A DNA stretch of 32,511 nucleotides from an uncultured Bacteroidales bacterium (lineage in GTDB: Bacteria > Bacteroidota > Bacteroidia > Bacteroidales > Muribaculaceae), in NCBI GenBank assembly GCA_902784675.1, contig CACZVR010000010.1, positions 1-32,511 on the forward strand. Reading direction: 5' to 3'. Under the pieces are notes generated by a model. It did no database searches, was not told the origin of the DNA, and saw only the letters and a program-made list of their open reading frames with translations. The translations under genes and the position numbers were made by a program. Positions 25,144 to 32,511 of this stretch are shown piece after piece. Position 1 is the first letter of the stretch; each line of letters starts with the position of its first letter.

Positions 25144-25479
25144 ATGCTTTACACGATTTTATTACAGGCAGCGCCTAGTGGTGCCGGCGGAGCTGGTTGG
25201 AGCAGCATGCTCATGATTATCCTGATCATTGCAATATTTTATTTCTTCATGATTGCACCGCAGCAGAAGAAGCAGAAAAAGATCAATGCCTTCCGCGACA
25301 GTCTCCAGAAGGGTGACAAGGTGATGACTGCTGGTGGCATCTATGGCCGCATCCGCGAAATCAAGGACAACTACGTCATGCTGGAAATCGACAACAATGT
25401 GACCATCAAAATCGACAAGAACTCCATCTATCAGTCGATGCAGGATGTTGTCGAGACTGGCAGTGATGTAAAGAAATAA
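25144..25479 (+). CDS. yajC: Sec translocon accessory subunit YajC
   Basis: A 111-residue protein with one transmembrane helix (about 20-39, MLMIILIIAIFYFFMI). It is followed directly by the diagnostic APQQKKQKKINAFRDSLQKGDKV. The small cytoplasmic domain has GGIYGRIREIKDNYVMLEI. YajC associates with SecDF and the SecYEG channel at the inner membrane. It sits 45 bases after nusB and 34 before the YbbR-like gene, with no promoter seen between. Confidence 0.95.
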   Translation: MLYTILLQAAPSGAGGAGWSSMLMIILIIAIFYFFMIAPQQKKQKKINAFRDSLQKGDKVMTAGGIYGRIREIKDNYVMLEIDNNVTIKIDKNSIYQSMQDVVETGSDVKK

Positions 25480-25513
25480 CCACTAAACAGATCAGCTAAA
25501 TCAGGTAATCGTC

Positions 25514-26476
25514 ATGAAGCTCCTAGAAAAGATGCGAGACCGCTTCAAAGGGTCGCAACGCACGAGGTCGATCTTCCTCTACCTCACGTTTGTGGCTATC
25601 TCGGCCGTGTTCTGGAGTTTCCTGACGTTTAACCAGGACGTGCAGATGGACCTGGAGGTGCCCGTCGAGATGAACCTTCCCGACAATGTGCACCTGCTGT
25701 CCAAAGTGCCTGACACGCTCACTGTCACCGTGCGTGACCGCGGTTATCGGTTCTTCTCTTACATCTTTCACAATACACCCACCTTGACACTGCGTCTCAG
25801 TGACTACAGCGACGGCAACGGGAACTTCAAGATTGATCAAGCAAACCTGAGAAAAGCGATCATGCCCATTTTATACAGGAGCGTATCGATCATCAACGTG
25901 CTCCCCGAGTCCATCACCTTGCGGTACACCGACCTGCCAGGCAAGAAAGTTCCCATCAAAACAGATATCCTGGTGGAACCACGCGAGGGATATACCCTGT
26001 ACGGCGCATTGATTCAGAGTCAAGACTCGGTATTGGTGTTCAGTGACGCGAAGACCTTGAGTGAGATCAATGAGGTTTACACCTATCATGTTGAGGTCAC
26101 CGACTTGACCGACACCTTGCGCCGCAAAGTGACCATTGCGCCCATCAACAATGCAGTCGTCGAGCCTCGTGCCATCGACATCATGGTGCCCATCGAGAAA
26201 CTCATCACCCAGACGCGGTCGGTGAAAATTGCTGTCCGCAACGCGCCAGCAGGGATCAAGATGTTATTGTTCCCAGGTGATGTGGACGTGACTTATCGCT
26301 CACCAGCGAGCCGCATTAGCGATGAGTCGGGTATCACCGCTGTGGTAGACTATAATTCCATCGGTACCACACCAGGAAGCAACAAACTCAAGGTGAGTAT
26401 TGGAGAAATACCTGCAGCCTACCAGGACGTGAAACTCTCACATGACAGTGTGGAGTACATCATCGAGAAACACTGA
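25514..26476 (+). CDS. YbbR-like (CdaR-type) domain protein
   Basis: A 320-residue protein with a single N-terminal membrane helix (about 20-40, SIFLYLTFVAISAVFWSFL) and an extracytoplasmic part made of YbbR-like repeats. The first repeat reads VPVEMNLPDNVHLLSKVPDTLTV, with the typical P-x-x-V-x-V-x-G/D pattern; later copies are at about 145-205 and 215-310. In Firmicutes, YbbR/CdaR regulates the c-di-AMP cyclase CdaA. No cyclase gene is visible here, so that role is not shown for this protein. The gene ends one base before the coaE ATG. Confidence 0.85.
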   Translation: MKLLEKMRDRFKGSQRTRSIFLYLTFVAISAVFWSFLTFNQDVQMDLEVPVEMNLPDNVHLLSKVPDTLTVTVRDRGYRFFSYIFHNTPTLTLRLSDYSDGNGNFKIDQANLRKAIMPILYRSVSIINVLPESITLRYTDLPGKKVPIKTDILVEPREGYTLYGALIQSQDSVLVFSDAKTLSEINEVYTYHVEVTDLTDTLRRKVTIAPINNAVVEPRAIDIMVPIEKLITQTRSVKIAVRNAPAGIKMLLFPGDVDVTYRSPASRISDESGITAVVDYNSIGTTPGSNKLKVSIGEIPAAYQDVKLSHDSVEYIIEKH

Positions 26477-26477
26477 C

Positions 26478-27062
26478 ATGAAACTGATTGCTATCACTGG
26501 AGGTATCGGCAGTGGCAAGAGTGTGGTGTCACGCATGCTGCAAGTCATGGGCTACAACGTGTATGACTGTGACAGTCGTGCCAAGTCGCTGATGGCACAT
26601 GATCCAGATGTGCGTCGCCAACTGACAGAGGCCTTCGGACCGGAGACTTATCAAGCCGATGGCAGCATCAATCGTGCATACCTCAGCGAGGTCGCCTTTG
26701 CTGACGATTTATCGCGGGCAAGACTCAACGGCATTGTCCACCCTGCTACAGCACGCGATATGTGCCGTTGGGCCGAAGAGCAGCGCCAGCAAGGAGCCGA
26801 CATGGCATTTGTCGAAACCGCGTTGTTGCGCACTGCAGGCCTGGACCGCTTGATGGATGAGGTGTGGCATGTGACAGCGCCAACCGATGTGCGCATCAAG
26901 CGCGTGATGGCTCGCAACGGGTTGACCGCCTTGCAAGTTCAGTCCAGAATTGCCTCGCAGACCGCCGAAGAAGAAGTCACCGCTGGTGAACACGTCATTG
27001 TCAACGATGGCGACACTTCCTTGCTCGCCCAAGTACTAAAGCTGATTGAACAAAACAAGTAA
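26478..27062 (+). CDS. coaE: Dephospho-CoA kinase
   Basis: A 194-residue P-loop kinase that phosphorylates dephospho-CoA at the 3'-OH, the last step of coenzyme A synthesis. Walker A is GGIGSGKS (8-15). The substrate-binding DCDSRAKSLM and the lid region TDVRIKRVMARNGLT are present, followed by SRIASQTAEEE. The start at 26478 is one base after the previous stop; an earlier in-frame start would lie inside the YbbR-like gene. With coaBC it puts two CoA-pathway genes in this window, in separate operons. Confidence 0.95.
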   Translation: MKLIAITGGIGSGKSVVSRMLQVMGYNVYDCDSRAKSLMAHDPDVRRQLTEAFGPETYQADGSINRAYLSEVAFADDLSRARLNGIVHPATARDMCRWAEEQRQQGADMAFVETALLRTAGLDRLMDEVWHVTAPTDVRIKRVMARNGLTALQVQSRIASQTAEEEVTAGEHVIVNDGDTSLLAQVLKLIEQNK

Positions 27063-27103
27063 CTAATTAATAATAATCATATTAATACTATCATTATTTT
27101 ATT

Positions 27104-27541
27104 ATGCTGAAGAAAATTTTATCTATTTCAGGACGTCCCGGACTCTTCAAGCTTGTGGCTTACGGAAAGAACATGTTGCTCGTTGAGGGCCTTGCTGACG
27201 GCAAGCGTCTGCCCATCCATTCTCGCGAACGCGTGATGTCGCTGGGTGACATCTCGATTTACACCGAGGGCGAGGATGTGCCTTTGAGCCAAGTATTGGA
27301 GAACGTGGGCAAGAAATTCGAGAACAAAGCTATCGACACCAAAGCATACAGCACACCCGATCAACTCCATGAATTCATGGGCTCGGTGCTCGAGAACTGG
27401 GATAGCGAACGTGTCCACAACAGTGACATCAAGAAAGTCATCGCGTGGTATAACATCCTTGTGGAGAACGGTATCACTGACTTCACCGCCAAGGGCGAAG
27501 AGGAGGAAAATACCGAGGACACTCCCGCCACCGAAGAATAA
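27104..27541 (+). CDS. DUF5606 family protein
   Basis: A 145-residue acidic cytoplasmic protein of a Bacteroidetes family of unknown function. The N-terminal half (1-65) looks like a small beta-barrel fold: KKILSISGRPGLFKLVAYG, then LVEGLADGKRLPIHSRERVMSLGDISIYTE. The second half is helical and contains VIAWYNILVENGI. The last 15 residues are almost all Glu, Thr and Ala, probably disordered. No signal peptide or metal motif is seen. It lies 41 bases after coaE and 18 before the NlpC/P60 gene, so it probably belongs to this operon. Confidence 0.85.
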   Translation: MLKKILSISGRPGLFKLVAYGKNMLLVEGLADGKRLPIHSRERVMSLGDISIYTEGEDVPLSQVLENVGKKFENKAIDTKAYSTPDQLHEFMGSVLENWDSERVHNSDIKKVIAWYNILVENGITDFTAKGEEEENTEDTPATEE

Positions 27542-27559
27542 GCTTTTAGCTGAAACGCT

Positions 27560-28183
27560 ATGGCAATAAAAAAGATACTCTACCTGGCAGCGGCGATACT
27601 CTTGTCGCTGCCGGTGGTATCTTGCCGTAGCACCAGCTGCAACACACACACCTATCGCCCCTATCACGAACGTCGCAACCGTGGCGGGGCTCCAAATGAC
27701 GACATCTCATCCACGACCGACAGCCATACGCCTGTTCCAGGCGGCTATGGTCTGGTTGACGAGAAATGGGCAGCACTTGACGTCAAACTTGGGCGCCACG
27801 ACAACAAGAAGCTCTATAAGGAACTCAAGAGCTGGTTGGGAACGCCATACGCCCACGCCGGGCAGGACAAGGGCACAGGAACCGACTGCTCAGGTATGGT
27901 GATGATGGTTTATCAAGAGGTTTACGGCATCAAGCTCAACCGCAACTCGGCCAAGATGCTTGAGCAGAACTGCCGAGTCATTGACCTTGATGACCTCAAG
28001 GAGGGAGATTTGGTCTTCTTCTGCACCAGCAGTGATGGGCGCGTCTCACATGTAGGCATCTATCTCAAGGAGAACAAGTTCGTGCATGCATCATCGTCTC
28101 GCGGTGTCATTGTCGATGACCTGCGGCAAAACTACTATGCCACCCACTTCCACTCGGCTGGACGCGTCACCACGCGCAAGTGA
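27560..28183 (+). CDS. NlpC/P60 family peptidoglycan hydrolase, lipoprotein
   Basis: A 207-residue lipoprotein: signal peptide with lipobox VVSC (Cys22), then a low-complexity linker to about residue 65. A C-terminal NlpC/P60 domain follows. The catalytic residues are Cys110 in GTDCSGMV, His164 in RVSHVGIYL and His176 in KFVHASS. LGTPYAHAG precedes the Cys, as in the family. The enzyme should cut gamma-D-Glu-diaminopimelate peptide bonds in peptidoglycan, from the outer-membrane side. It ends the operon, with a strong terminator 27 bases later. Confidence 0.93.
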   Translation: MAIKKILYLAAAILLSLPVVSCRSTSCNTHTYRPYHERRNRGGAPNDDISSTTDSHTPVPGGYGLVDEKWAALDVKLGRHDNKKLYKELKSWLGTPYAHAGQDKGTGTDCSGMVMMVYQEVYGIKLNRNSAKMLEQNCRVIDLDDLKEGDLVFFCTSSDGRVSHVGIYLKENKFVHASSSRGVIVDDLRQNYYATHFHSAGRVTTRK

Positions 28184-28209
28184 TAGCACAAAAGACAAGA
28201 CACTAACGG

Positions 28210-28246
28210 CAATCTGTTGCTTTGCAGCAGATTGTTTTTGTTTTTT
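28210..28246 (+). terminator. Rho-independent terminator of the nusB-NlpC operon
   Basis: CAATCTGTTGC pairs with GCAGCAGATTG (one G-U wobble) around a TTT loop and is followed by TTTTTGTTTTTT, a strong intrinsic terminator. Confidence 0.92.
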
Positions 28247-28248
28247 CC

Positions 28249-28265
28249 CCGAGGCAGAGCCTCGG
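28249..28265. other. Small GC-rich hairpin next to the SDR gene end
   Basis: CCGAGGC and GCCTCGG form a perfect 7-base stem with an AGA loop. It lies between the plus-strand terminator and the stop of the minus-strand SDR gene. On the minus strand it is followed by A residues rather than T, so it is not a classical terminator. It may protect the 3' end of the SDR transcript. Confidence 0.4.
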
Positions 28266-28278
28266 ACCACGGGACAGT

Positions 28279-29001
28279 CTACAGTTTGAGGTGACGCCAA
28301 AGAGGGCGTGGGAGGCGACGCCAAAGGGCTGTCAACACGCTGTATCGCCAGTCAATGACCTTGACGTGGCGCTTGTTTTTCAAGGCCTTGACAATTTGAC
28401 GTGCTGTATTCTCGGGCTTGAGCATCATGGGGTAACGGAAGTCACCGGCAAGCAGGTCGGTATTGACAAAGCCAGGACGGATGTCGGTGAAACGGATTTT
28501 AAGACCGCGAGCATTGGCTTGCTGCTCAAGAGCCTGGAGATAGACATTCTGCATCGCCTTGGTAGCCGAATAAGAGGGTGCAGGGCCGAGCCCCTTGGTG
28601 CCAGCGATCGAGGTAATGGCTGCGATGTGGCCCTCGCCACGCTCGGCAAAGTATCGGTAGGCCTCCCCTATCATACGAGTAAAGCCCATGCCGTTGGTAT
28701 TGACCGTGTTCAGTTCTATTTCGGGTTCCAACTGTCGATTCTGTTTACCAATACCCGAGGAGTAGAAGAACAGGTCCATTCCTCCAAGACGATCAATGAG
28801 CGAACGCAATCGTTGAGGCGCATCATCGGCAGTGACATCAATGGCTTCCACCTCTACCCTATCGGGCACTAACTGCTTCAAATCCATCAAGCGGTCCACA
28901 CGACGTGCGGCCACACCCAGAGTGCACCCCTCGGCAAGCAGCAGTTTTACCACTTCCTTTCCCATGCCTGACGAGGCACCGACAATTATAACCTTTTTCA
29001 A
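28279..29001 (-). CDS. Short-chain dehydrogenase/reductase (SDR) with TTG start
   Basis: A 240-residue classical SDR with the NAD(P)-binding motif VGASSGMG (7-14). AARRVDR suggests NADPH preference from the basic residues after the second strand. The catalytic triad is Ser131, Tyr144 and Lys148 in SYSATKAM. The first codon is TTG, directly joined to the stop of the upstream gene (TAATTG). The Rossmann strand begins immediately and the next Met is inside the glycine-rich loop, so no ATG start is possible. Translation is thus likely coupled to the DAHP synthase gene. The C-terminus is basic and ends LWRRLPRPLWRHLKL, a small internal repeat. Substrate unknown. Confidence 0.88.
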   Translation of the reverse strand: MKKVIIVGASSGMGKEVVKLLLAEGCTLGVAARRVDRLMDLKQLVPDRVEVEAIDVTADDAPQRLRSLIDRLGGMDLFFYSSGIGKQNRQLEPEIELNTVNTNGMGFTRMIGEAYRYFAERGEGHIAAITSIAGTKGLGPAPSYSATKAMQNVYLQALEQQANARGLKIRFTDIRPGFVNTDLLAGDFRYPMMLKPENTARQIVKALKNKRHVKVIDWRYSVLTALWRRLPRPLWRHLKL

Positions 29002-30078
29002 TTATTCAGAAGTATTGTTGATGTCTAGTTGCTGACGGACGCTCTCAGCGTGAATAGCCTCCATGACTTGTTTCACAAATTCACTGGGCAGTCCTAAGGC
29101 TGATGCCAGTTTGATGCGCTCGTTGATGACTGATTGATAGCGTGCAGGCTGAACGATGCGCAGATTGTGGGCTTTCTTAAAACTTCCTATTTCGCGCGAC
29201 ACACCCATGCGACGAGCTAGCACGGCAAGCAAATCGCGGTCACAATCGTCAATCTGCTGTCGCAACAAGGCCAGTTCATCCTCGATGGGCACACCAGAAC
29301 GGATAACCAAGTTGCCGAGGAGTTTTTTCAGATCATTAGGAGTGATTTGTTGGGCGCTGTCGCTCAAGGCTTGGTCGGGATTGCAATGAGACTCAATCAT
29401 CAAACCATCAAAACCCATATCTAATGCTTGTTGTGAGAGGGACTTAACAAATTCTCTCTTACCACCGATGTGTGACGGGTCACACAGAATCGTCAGTTCA
29501 GGGACACAGCGACGCAACTCGAATGGGATGTGCCATTGCGGGTCATTGCGATAAAAATGCGCACCAGCCGAGCTGAAACCACGATGCACGGCCCCCAAAC
29601 GGGTGACACCGGCATAGGCCAAGCGTTGCAATGCCCCCAGCCACAAATCAAGGTCGGGATTCAGCGGGTTTTTTACCAATACAATCACCTTGTCATTGCC
29701 ATGCAACACATCGGCAATATCCTGCATAGCAAAGGTATTAGCTGTGGTGCGAGCACCAATCCACAGGACATCAACACCCGCATCCAAAGCGGCATGCACA
29801 TGATCGACAGTTGCCACCTCGGTTGCAATCGTCATGCCTGTCTCTTGCTTGACCCGACGGAGCCACGTCAAGCCAGCATCACCCACACCCTCAAAACCGC
29901 CGGGCATGGTGCGCGGTTTCCAGATGCCTGCTCTGAACACCTTTACACCGATGGCACTCAACGCCCTGGCGGCGTCAAGTGTCTGCTGTTCGGACTCAGC
30001 ACTGCACGGCCCTGCAATGATCAAGGGTTCCCCAAGATCATGCAAGGGCACTATATCCTGTAAAGAGCGGGTTGGCAT
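29002..30078 (-). CDS. Bifunctional DAHP synthase / chorismate mutase
   Basis: A 358-residue fusion acting at the entrance and the first branch of aromatic amino acid synthesis. Residues 1 to about 265 are a type I-beta DAHP synthase (phosphoenolpyruvate plus erythrose 4-phosphate). Its motifs are IIAGPCSAES, AGIWKPRT, WIGARTTAN, VKNP and CDPSHIGGKREFV. The C-terminal 90 residues (about 267-358) are an AroQ-type chorismate mutase helix bundle: LALLRQQIDDCDRDLLAVLARRM, then IGSFKK. This fusion, with the mutase at the C-terminus, is usual in Bacteroidetes, where the mutase domain also serves as a feedback-sensing module. It overlaps the nadC stop by one base (TGATG) and abuts the SDR gene. Confidence 0.94.
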   Translation of the reverse strand: MPTRSLQDIVPLHDLGEPLIIAGPCSAESEQQTLDAARALSAIGVKVFRAGIWKPRTMPGGFEGVGDAGLTWLRRVKQETGMTIATEVATVDHVHAALDAGVDVLWIGARTTANTFAMQDIADVLHGNDKVIVLVKNPLNPDLDLWLGALQRLAYAGVTRLGAVHRGFSSAGAHFYRNDPQWHIPFELRRCVPELTILCDPSHIGGKREFVKSLSQQALDMGFDGLMIESHCNPDQALSDSAQQITPNDLKKLLGNLVIRSGVPIEDELALLRQQIDDCDRDLLAVLARRMGVSREIGSFKKAHNLRIVQPARYQSVINERIKLASALGLPSEFVKQVMEAIHAESVRQQLDINNTSE

Positions 30079-30926
30079 CAGCAGGCCTTAAAGCTCATAT
30101 CCAGGGACTTGATGGAGTGAGTGAGAGCCCCCACCGAGATGTAGTCCACACAACACTCGCCATAGGCGCGGAGGGTGTCGATGGTGATGCCACCACTGGA
30201 CTCGGTCTCTACCCTGCCATTGATGATTTCTACCGCCTTGCGGGTGTTCTCAACAGTGAAATTGTCGAGCATCACGCGATCCACGCCACCGTGGTCAAGC
30301 ACTTGCTGCAACTCGTCGAAATTGCGGACTTCAATCTCAATTTTCAAGTCCTTGCCGTTATCCTTGCACCATTGACGAGCCTTTTCAATAGCGGGCACGA
30401 TGCCACCGGCAAAATCCACATGGTTATCCTTGAGCAGAATCATGTCGAACAAACCGATGCGATGATTGCAGCCACCGCCAATCTTGACGGCTTCTTTTTC
30501 CAGGATGCGCATTCCCGGCGTGGTCTTGCGAGTGTCAAGCACACGAGTTTTGAGGCCTTCCAGGCACTTGGCATAGCGTGCCGTGGTTGTTGCCACACCG
30601 CTCATGCGTTGCATGATGTTGAGCATCAAGCGCTCGGTCTGCAACAACGAGCGCACCTTTCCGGTCACCACAAAGGCGATATCGCCGGGCTTGACATGGG
30701 CGCCATCCTCGATCATGACCTCCATCTGCAACTCGGGGTCAAATCTCTCGAACACACGTCGCGCGATTTCAACGCCAGCCAGGATGCCTTCTTCTTTCAC
30801 AATCAGGCGCTGACGTCCCATCTCGTCATCAGGGATGCAGCACAGTGTTGTAGCGTCACCGTCACCGATATCCTCGGCAAAGGCCAGATCAATCAATCCG
30901 TCAATCAGTTCTTCTCTTGTCTTCAT
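30078..30926 (-). CDS. nadC: Nicotinate-nucleotide pyrophosphorylase (carboxylating)
   Basis: A 282-residue quinolinate phosphoribosyltransferase, which makes nicotinate mononucleotide, CO2 and pyrophosphate in de novo NAD synthesis. The family blocks are AEDIGDGDATT near the N-terminus, NIMQRMSGVATTTARY, RVLDTRKTTPGMR, KIGGGCNHRIGLFDMILLKDNH and VMLDNF. SSGGITIDTLRAYGECCVDYISVGALTHS closes the barrel. All substrate-binding Arg, His and Lys residues in these blocks are present. nadA and nadB are not in the window. It leads a three-gene operon (nadC, DAHPS/CM, SDR) whose genes overlap or abut, and is divergent from rlmH. Confidence 0.96.
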   Translation of the reverse strand: MKTREELIDGLIDLAFAEDIGDGDATTLCCIPDDEMGRQRLIVKEEGILAGVEIARRVFERFDPELQMEVMIEDGAHVKPGDIAFVVTGKVRSLLQTERLMLNIMQRMSGVATTTARYAKCLEGLKTRVLDTRKTTPGMRILEKEAVKIGGGCNHRIGLFDMILLKDNHVDFAGGIVPAIEKARQWCKDNGKDLKIEIEVRNFDELQQVLDHGGVDRVMLDNFTVENTRKAVEIINGRVETESSGGITIDTLRAYGECCVDYISVGALTHSIKSLDMSFKAC

Positions 30927-30957
30927 AAAAACTTTTATTTAATTATTTTCTTGACTA

Positions 30958-30965
30958 CAAAAGTA
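30958..30965 (-). promoter_or_regulatory. -7 promoter element for the nadC operon
   Basis: The minus strand reads TACTTTTG, 31 bases before the nadC ATG. Its -33 region would fall on the -7 element of the divergent rlmH promoter. Confidence 0.6.
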
Positions 30966-30986
30966 GGGAAATTTCGGTGGATTATC

Positions 30987-30994
30987 TAATTTTG
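30987..30994 (+). promoter_or_regulatory. -7 promoter element for rlmH
   Basis: TAATTTTG lies 28 bases before the rlmH ATG. It is 21 bases from the opposing nadC element, so both promoters occupy the same stretch of DNA. Confidence 0.6.
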
Positions 30995-31022
30995 TGGCCA
31001 AAAACATTCAAAAATATCGAAA

Positions 31023-31496
31023 ATGAAGATCACTCTCGCTGTTGTCGGTAAAACCGAGGTGGGCTTTGTGCGCCAAGGCATTGAGGAGTACGTGAAACGG
31101 TTGCAGCACTATGTGACCTTTAACATTCAATACATTGGGGACGCGCGCAACACCCGCAACATGAGCGAAGCGCAACAAAAGGTTGCTGAGGGCAAAGCTT
31201 TGCTATCAACGCTTGAGAGCAGCGACCATGTGGTGCTGCTTGACGAACACGGCACTGAACGCACGTCGATGGAGTACAGTCAATGGTTGCAACGTCGCAT
31301 GGCAAGCGGCAGCAAACGGCTTGTGTTCGTTGTGGGAGGACCATACGGATTCTCACAGGAGGTGTATGACCGTGCCAACGAGAAGATATCACTGAGCAAA
31401 ATGACGTTTCCCCACGAGCTGGTGCGACTGATCTTTGTGGAGCAATTATACCGTGCCTTCACGATATTGCGTCATGAGCCCTATCATCATGAATAA
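31023..31496 (+). CDS. rlmH: 23S rRNA (pseudouridine-1915-N3)-methyltransferase RlmH
   Basis: A 157-residue SPOUT methyltransferase that methylates pseudouridine 1915 in helix 69 of 23S rRNA on assembled ribosomes. It starts MKITLAVVGKTEVGFVRQGIEEYVKRL and has VVLLDEHGTERTSMEYSQWL. The SAM-binding loop is FVVGGPYGFS, and the invariant C-terminal block is LSKMTFPHELVRLIFVEQLYRAF, ending RHEPYHHE. Length and all motifs fit the family. The following secreted-protein gene begins 14 bases later and may be co-transcribed. Confidence 0.97.
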   Translation: MKITLAVVGKTEVGFVRQGIEEYVKRLQHYVTFNIQYIGDARNTRNMSEAQQKVAEGKALLSTLESSDHVVLLDEHGTERTSMEYSQWLQRRMASGSKRLVFVVGGPYGFSQEVYDRANEKISLSKMTFPHELVRLIFVEQLYRAFTILRHEPYHHE

Positions 31497-31510
31497 AATG
31501 AGGAATAACT

Positions 31511-32511
31511 ATGAAGAGTAGAATATTGATCCTATTGGTTGTACTGTCATCACTGATGGTCGACGGAAAGTCCTATTTCAACACGGTGAGCAACAACTTC
31601 GGCGGGCTGTTTGCCCATCCTGGGATGCGGATGCAAGGCCGCTACAAGGCTATCGATGGAGAATGGCTAATTGAGGAGAACGCCACCATGGGAACTGCTG
31701 TGAGCCTGGACACGACGAACATCACCAGTACCGCTTACCGTTATCAACTTCGCTTGGCCAACCTCAATAACAAGCAGGGCAAGACGCGTGCTATCAAGAA
31801 CCCCATGACAGGCGACAAAACAACGCTGACCAGCTTTGATTGGGGATTGGTCTTCAACTTCGACGACATGGGCGACTATTGCGCCGTTGTGCTCAGTTGC
31901 GACAACAGCACCCCGTTTGATGACATCACCGATCAACGGACGATGCAGGTTAAACTCATTCAGCGCAAGGGACAGTCGACCATTGAGTTGGCCCAGGCCA
32001 CACTGTCCAAGGGTGTTGCACTCGAGGACGGGATGAACACGCTGTGCGTCGATGTTGATGACCGCGGTGTAAACGTATCCATCGGAAAAGACGAGCTGCA
32101 GCATGTGCTGGAGGCCCCTATTACACGTCCTGATGGAGCTGTAACTGTGGGATACCTTGTCGGACCCGGGTCGCGTGTCGCTATTGAACGTGCTGTACTC
32201 ACCATTGAAAATGAGAAACAAGTTGCACCGACGTCGAGATGGACACGCGAAGCACTTGACGAGTACTTTAATGTCACAAGTGATCCATTGGAAGGCTATT
32301 GGAAGTATCTGGACCGTGACATGACTGACGAGTGGCTACGTCTGGGCGGTCGCTACACCCTCGCCGTTGTGCGTGCCGACGACGGCTATGACCTGATATA
32401 CATCGACGGTGCACAGGTCAAGAAATCGATGTGGCACGAGGGGATGTTGAAGGGTCACATGACCAAGACCATCTTCAGCGGGAACTATGACGCAACCTGG
32501 ATAGACGCCAC
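31511..32511 (+). CDS. Unrecognised secreted protein (partial, C-terminus off window)
   Basis: The ATG at 31511 opens a frame that stays open to the right edge (333 codons). The first 20 residues (MKSRILILLVVLSSLMVDGK) form a signal peptide. Two modules can be seen. Residues 30-235 are rich in alternating beta-strands (DWGLVFNFDDMGDYCAVVLSC, TLCVDVDDRGVNVSIG), like a lectin/laminin-G-type beta-sandwich. The second, from about 245, has DEYFNVTSDPLEGYWKYLDRD, then LRLGGRYTLAVVRADDGYDLIYIDG and FSGNYDATWIDA. I do not recognise a named family. Absence of catalytic motifs so far and export suggest an envelope or surface protein. It may be expressed with rlmH. Confidence 0.7.
   Translation, partial: MKSRILILLVVLSSLMVDGKSYFNTVSNNFGGLFAHPGMRMQGRYKAIDGEWLIEENATMGTAVSLDTTNITSTAYRYQLRLANLNNKQGKTRAIKNPMTGDKTTLTSFDWGLVFNFDDMGDYCAVVLSCDNSTPFDDITDQRTMQVKLIQRKGQSTIELAQATLSKGVALEDGMNTLCVDVDDRGVNVSIGKDELQHVLEAPITRPDGAVTVGYLVGPGSRVAIERAVLTIENEKQVAPTSRWTREALDEYFNVTSDPLEGYWKYLDRDMTDEWLRLGGRYTLAVVRADDGYDLIYIDGAQVKKSMWHEGMLKGHMTKTIFSGNYDATWIDA

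Noticed and set aside
28285-28335. Imperfect direct repeat GACGCCAAAG in the end of the SDR gene
   Set aside because: The two copies encode the repeated LWRR/LWRH segments of the SDR C-terminus; this is a small coding duplication, not a mobile-element or CRISPR repeat.
30072-30989. A 305-codon open frame antisense to nadC
   Set aside because: It runs through the nadC operon promoter and the DAHPS junction, and its translation has no motif; nadC on the other strand is intact.
1-32511. Mobile elements, prophage, CRISPR or defence islands
   Set aside because: No transposase, integrase, Cas or toxin-antitoxin pair was recognised, and no spaced repeat array. MazG and RecQ/RecJ here are in housekeeping contexts, not a defence island.

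Overview
This window looks like chromosomal DNA from a member of the Bacteroidales. Three things point there. Promoters repeatedly carry the Bacteroidetes -7 element TAnnTTTG, sometimes with a -33 TTTG or GTTG about 20 bases upstream. The protein families are typical of the phylum: a Bacteroidetes-type NusB of about 310 residues, DUF4835, DUF5606, a fused DAHP synthase/chorismate mutase, and GH92. The gene order dnaN, exonuclease, coaBC, DUF4835, recN, rlmB is also characteristic, as is nusB, yajC, ybbR, coaE. I cannot fix the family from sequence alone; a gut Muribaculaceae/Prevotellaceae-like genome is plausible. Coding density is high. I see no phage, insertion sequence, CRISPR array or integration scar.

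Layout. Positions 1-1439 (minus) hold the N-terminal part of a secreted GH92 alpha-mannosidase. It is divergent from a lipoprotein S9 peptidase (1594-3792), and the two promoters are near mirror images. A membrane-anchored metallophosphoesterase (3948-4940) converges on a recJ-recQ operon (8588-4949, minus). Next on the minus strand is mazG-topB-small Cys-rich membrane protein, followed by tRNA-Cys with its own promoter and terminator (12223-8953). A SIMPL-domain protein and a COG2509-type FAD oxidoreductase follow, also on minus.

From 14845 the plus strand takes over with a HAD hydrolase, a Fur-family regulator and a DUF1015 protein that ends in a strong terminator. The operon dnaN-exonuclease-coaBC-DUF4835-recN-rlmB (17551-24102) comes next. 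A second operon, nusB-yajC-ybbR-coaE-DUF5606-NlpC/P60 lipoprotein, runs to 28183 and ends in another strong terminator. Converging on it from the right is the minus-strand operon nadC-DAHPS/CM-SDR (30926-28279). It is divergent from rlmH and an unrecognised secreted protein that runs off the right edge.

Functionally the window is mostly housekeeping: DNA replication and repair (DnaN, exonuclease, RecJ, RecQ, RecN, TopB, MazG), CoA synthesis (CoaBC, CoaE), rRNA methylation (RlmB, RlmH), NAD and chorismate metabolism, and cell-envelope proteins. I did not find a convincing new multi-gene system. The observations most worth a second look are the substituted decarboxylase residues in CoaBC, the structured recJ leader, the orphan Cys-rich membrane protein beside tRNA-Cys with a promoter on its stop codon, the mirror promoters of the mannosidase/peptidase pair, the DGHHR motif of the DUF1015 protein, and the unknown secreted protein at the right edge.
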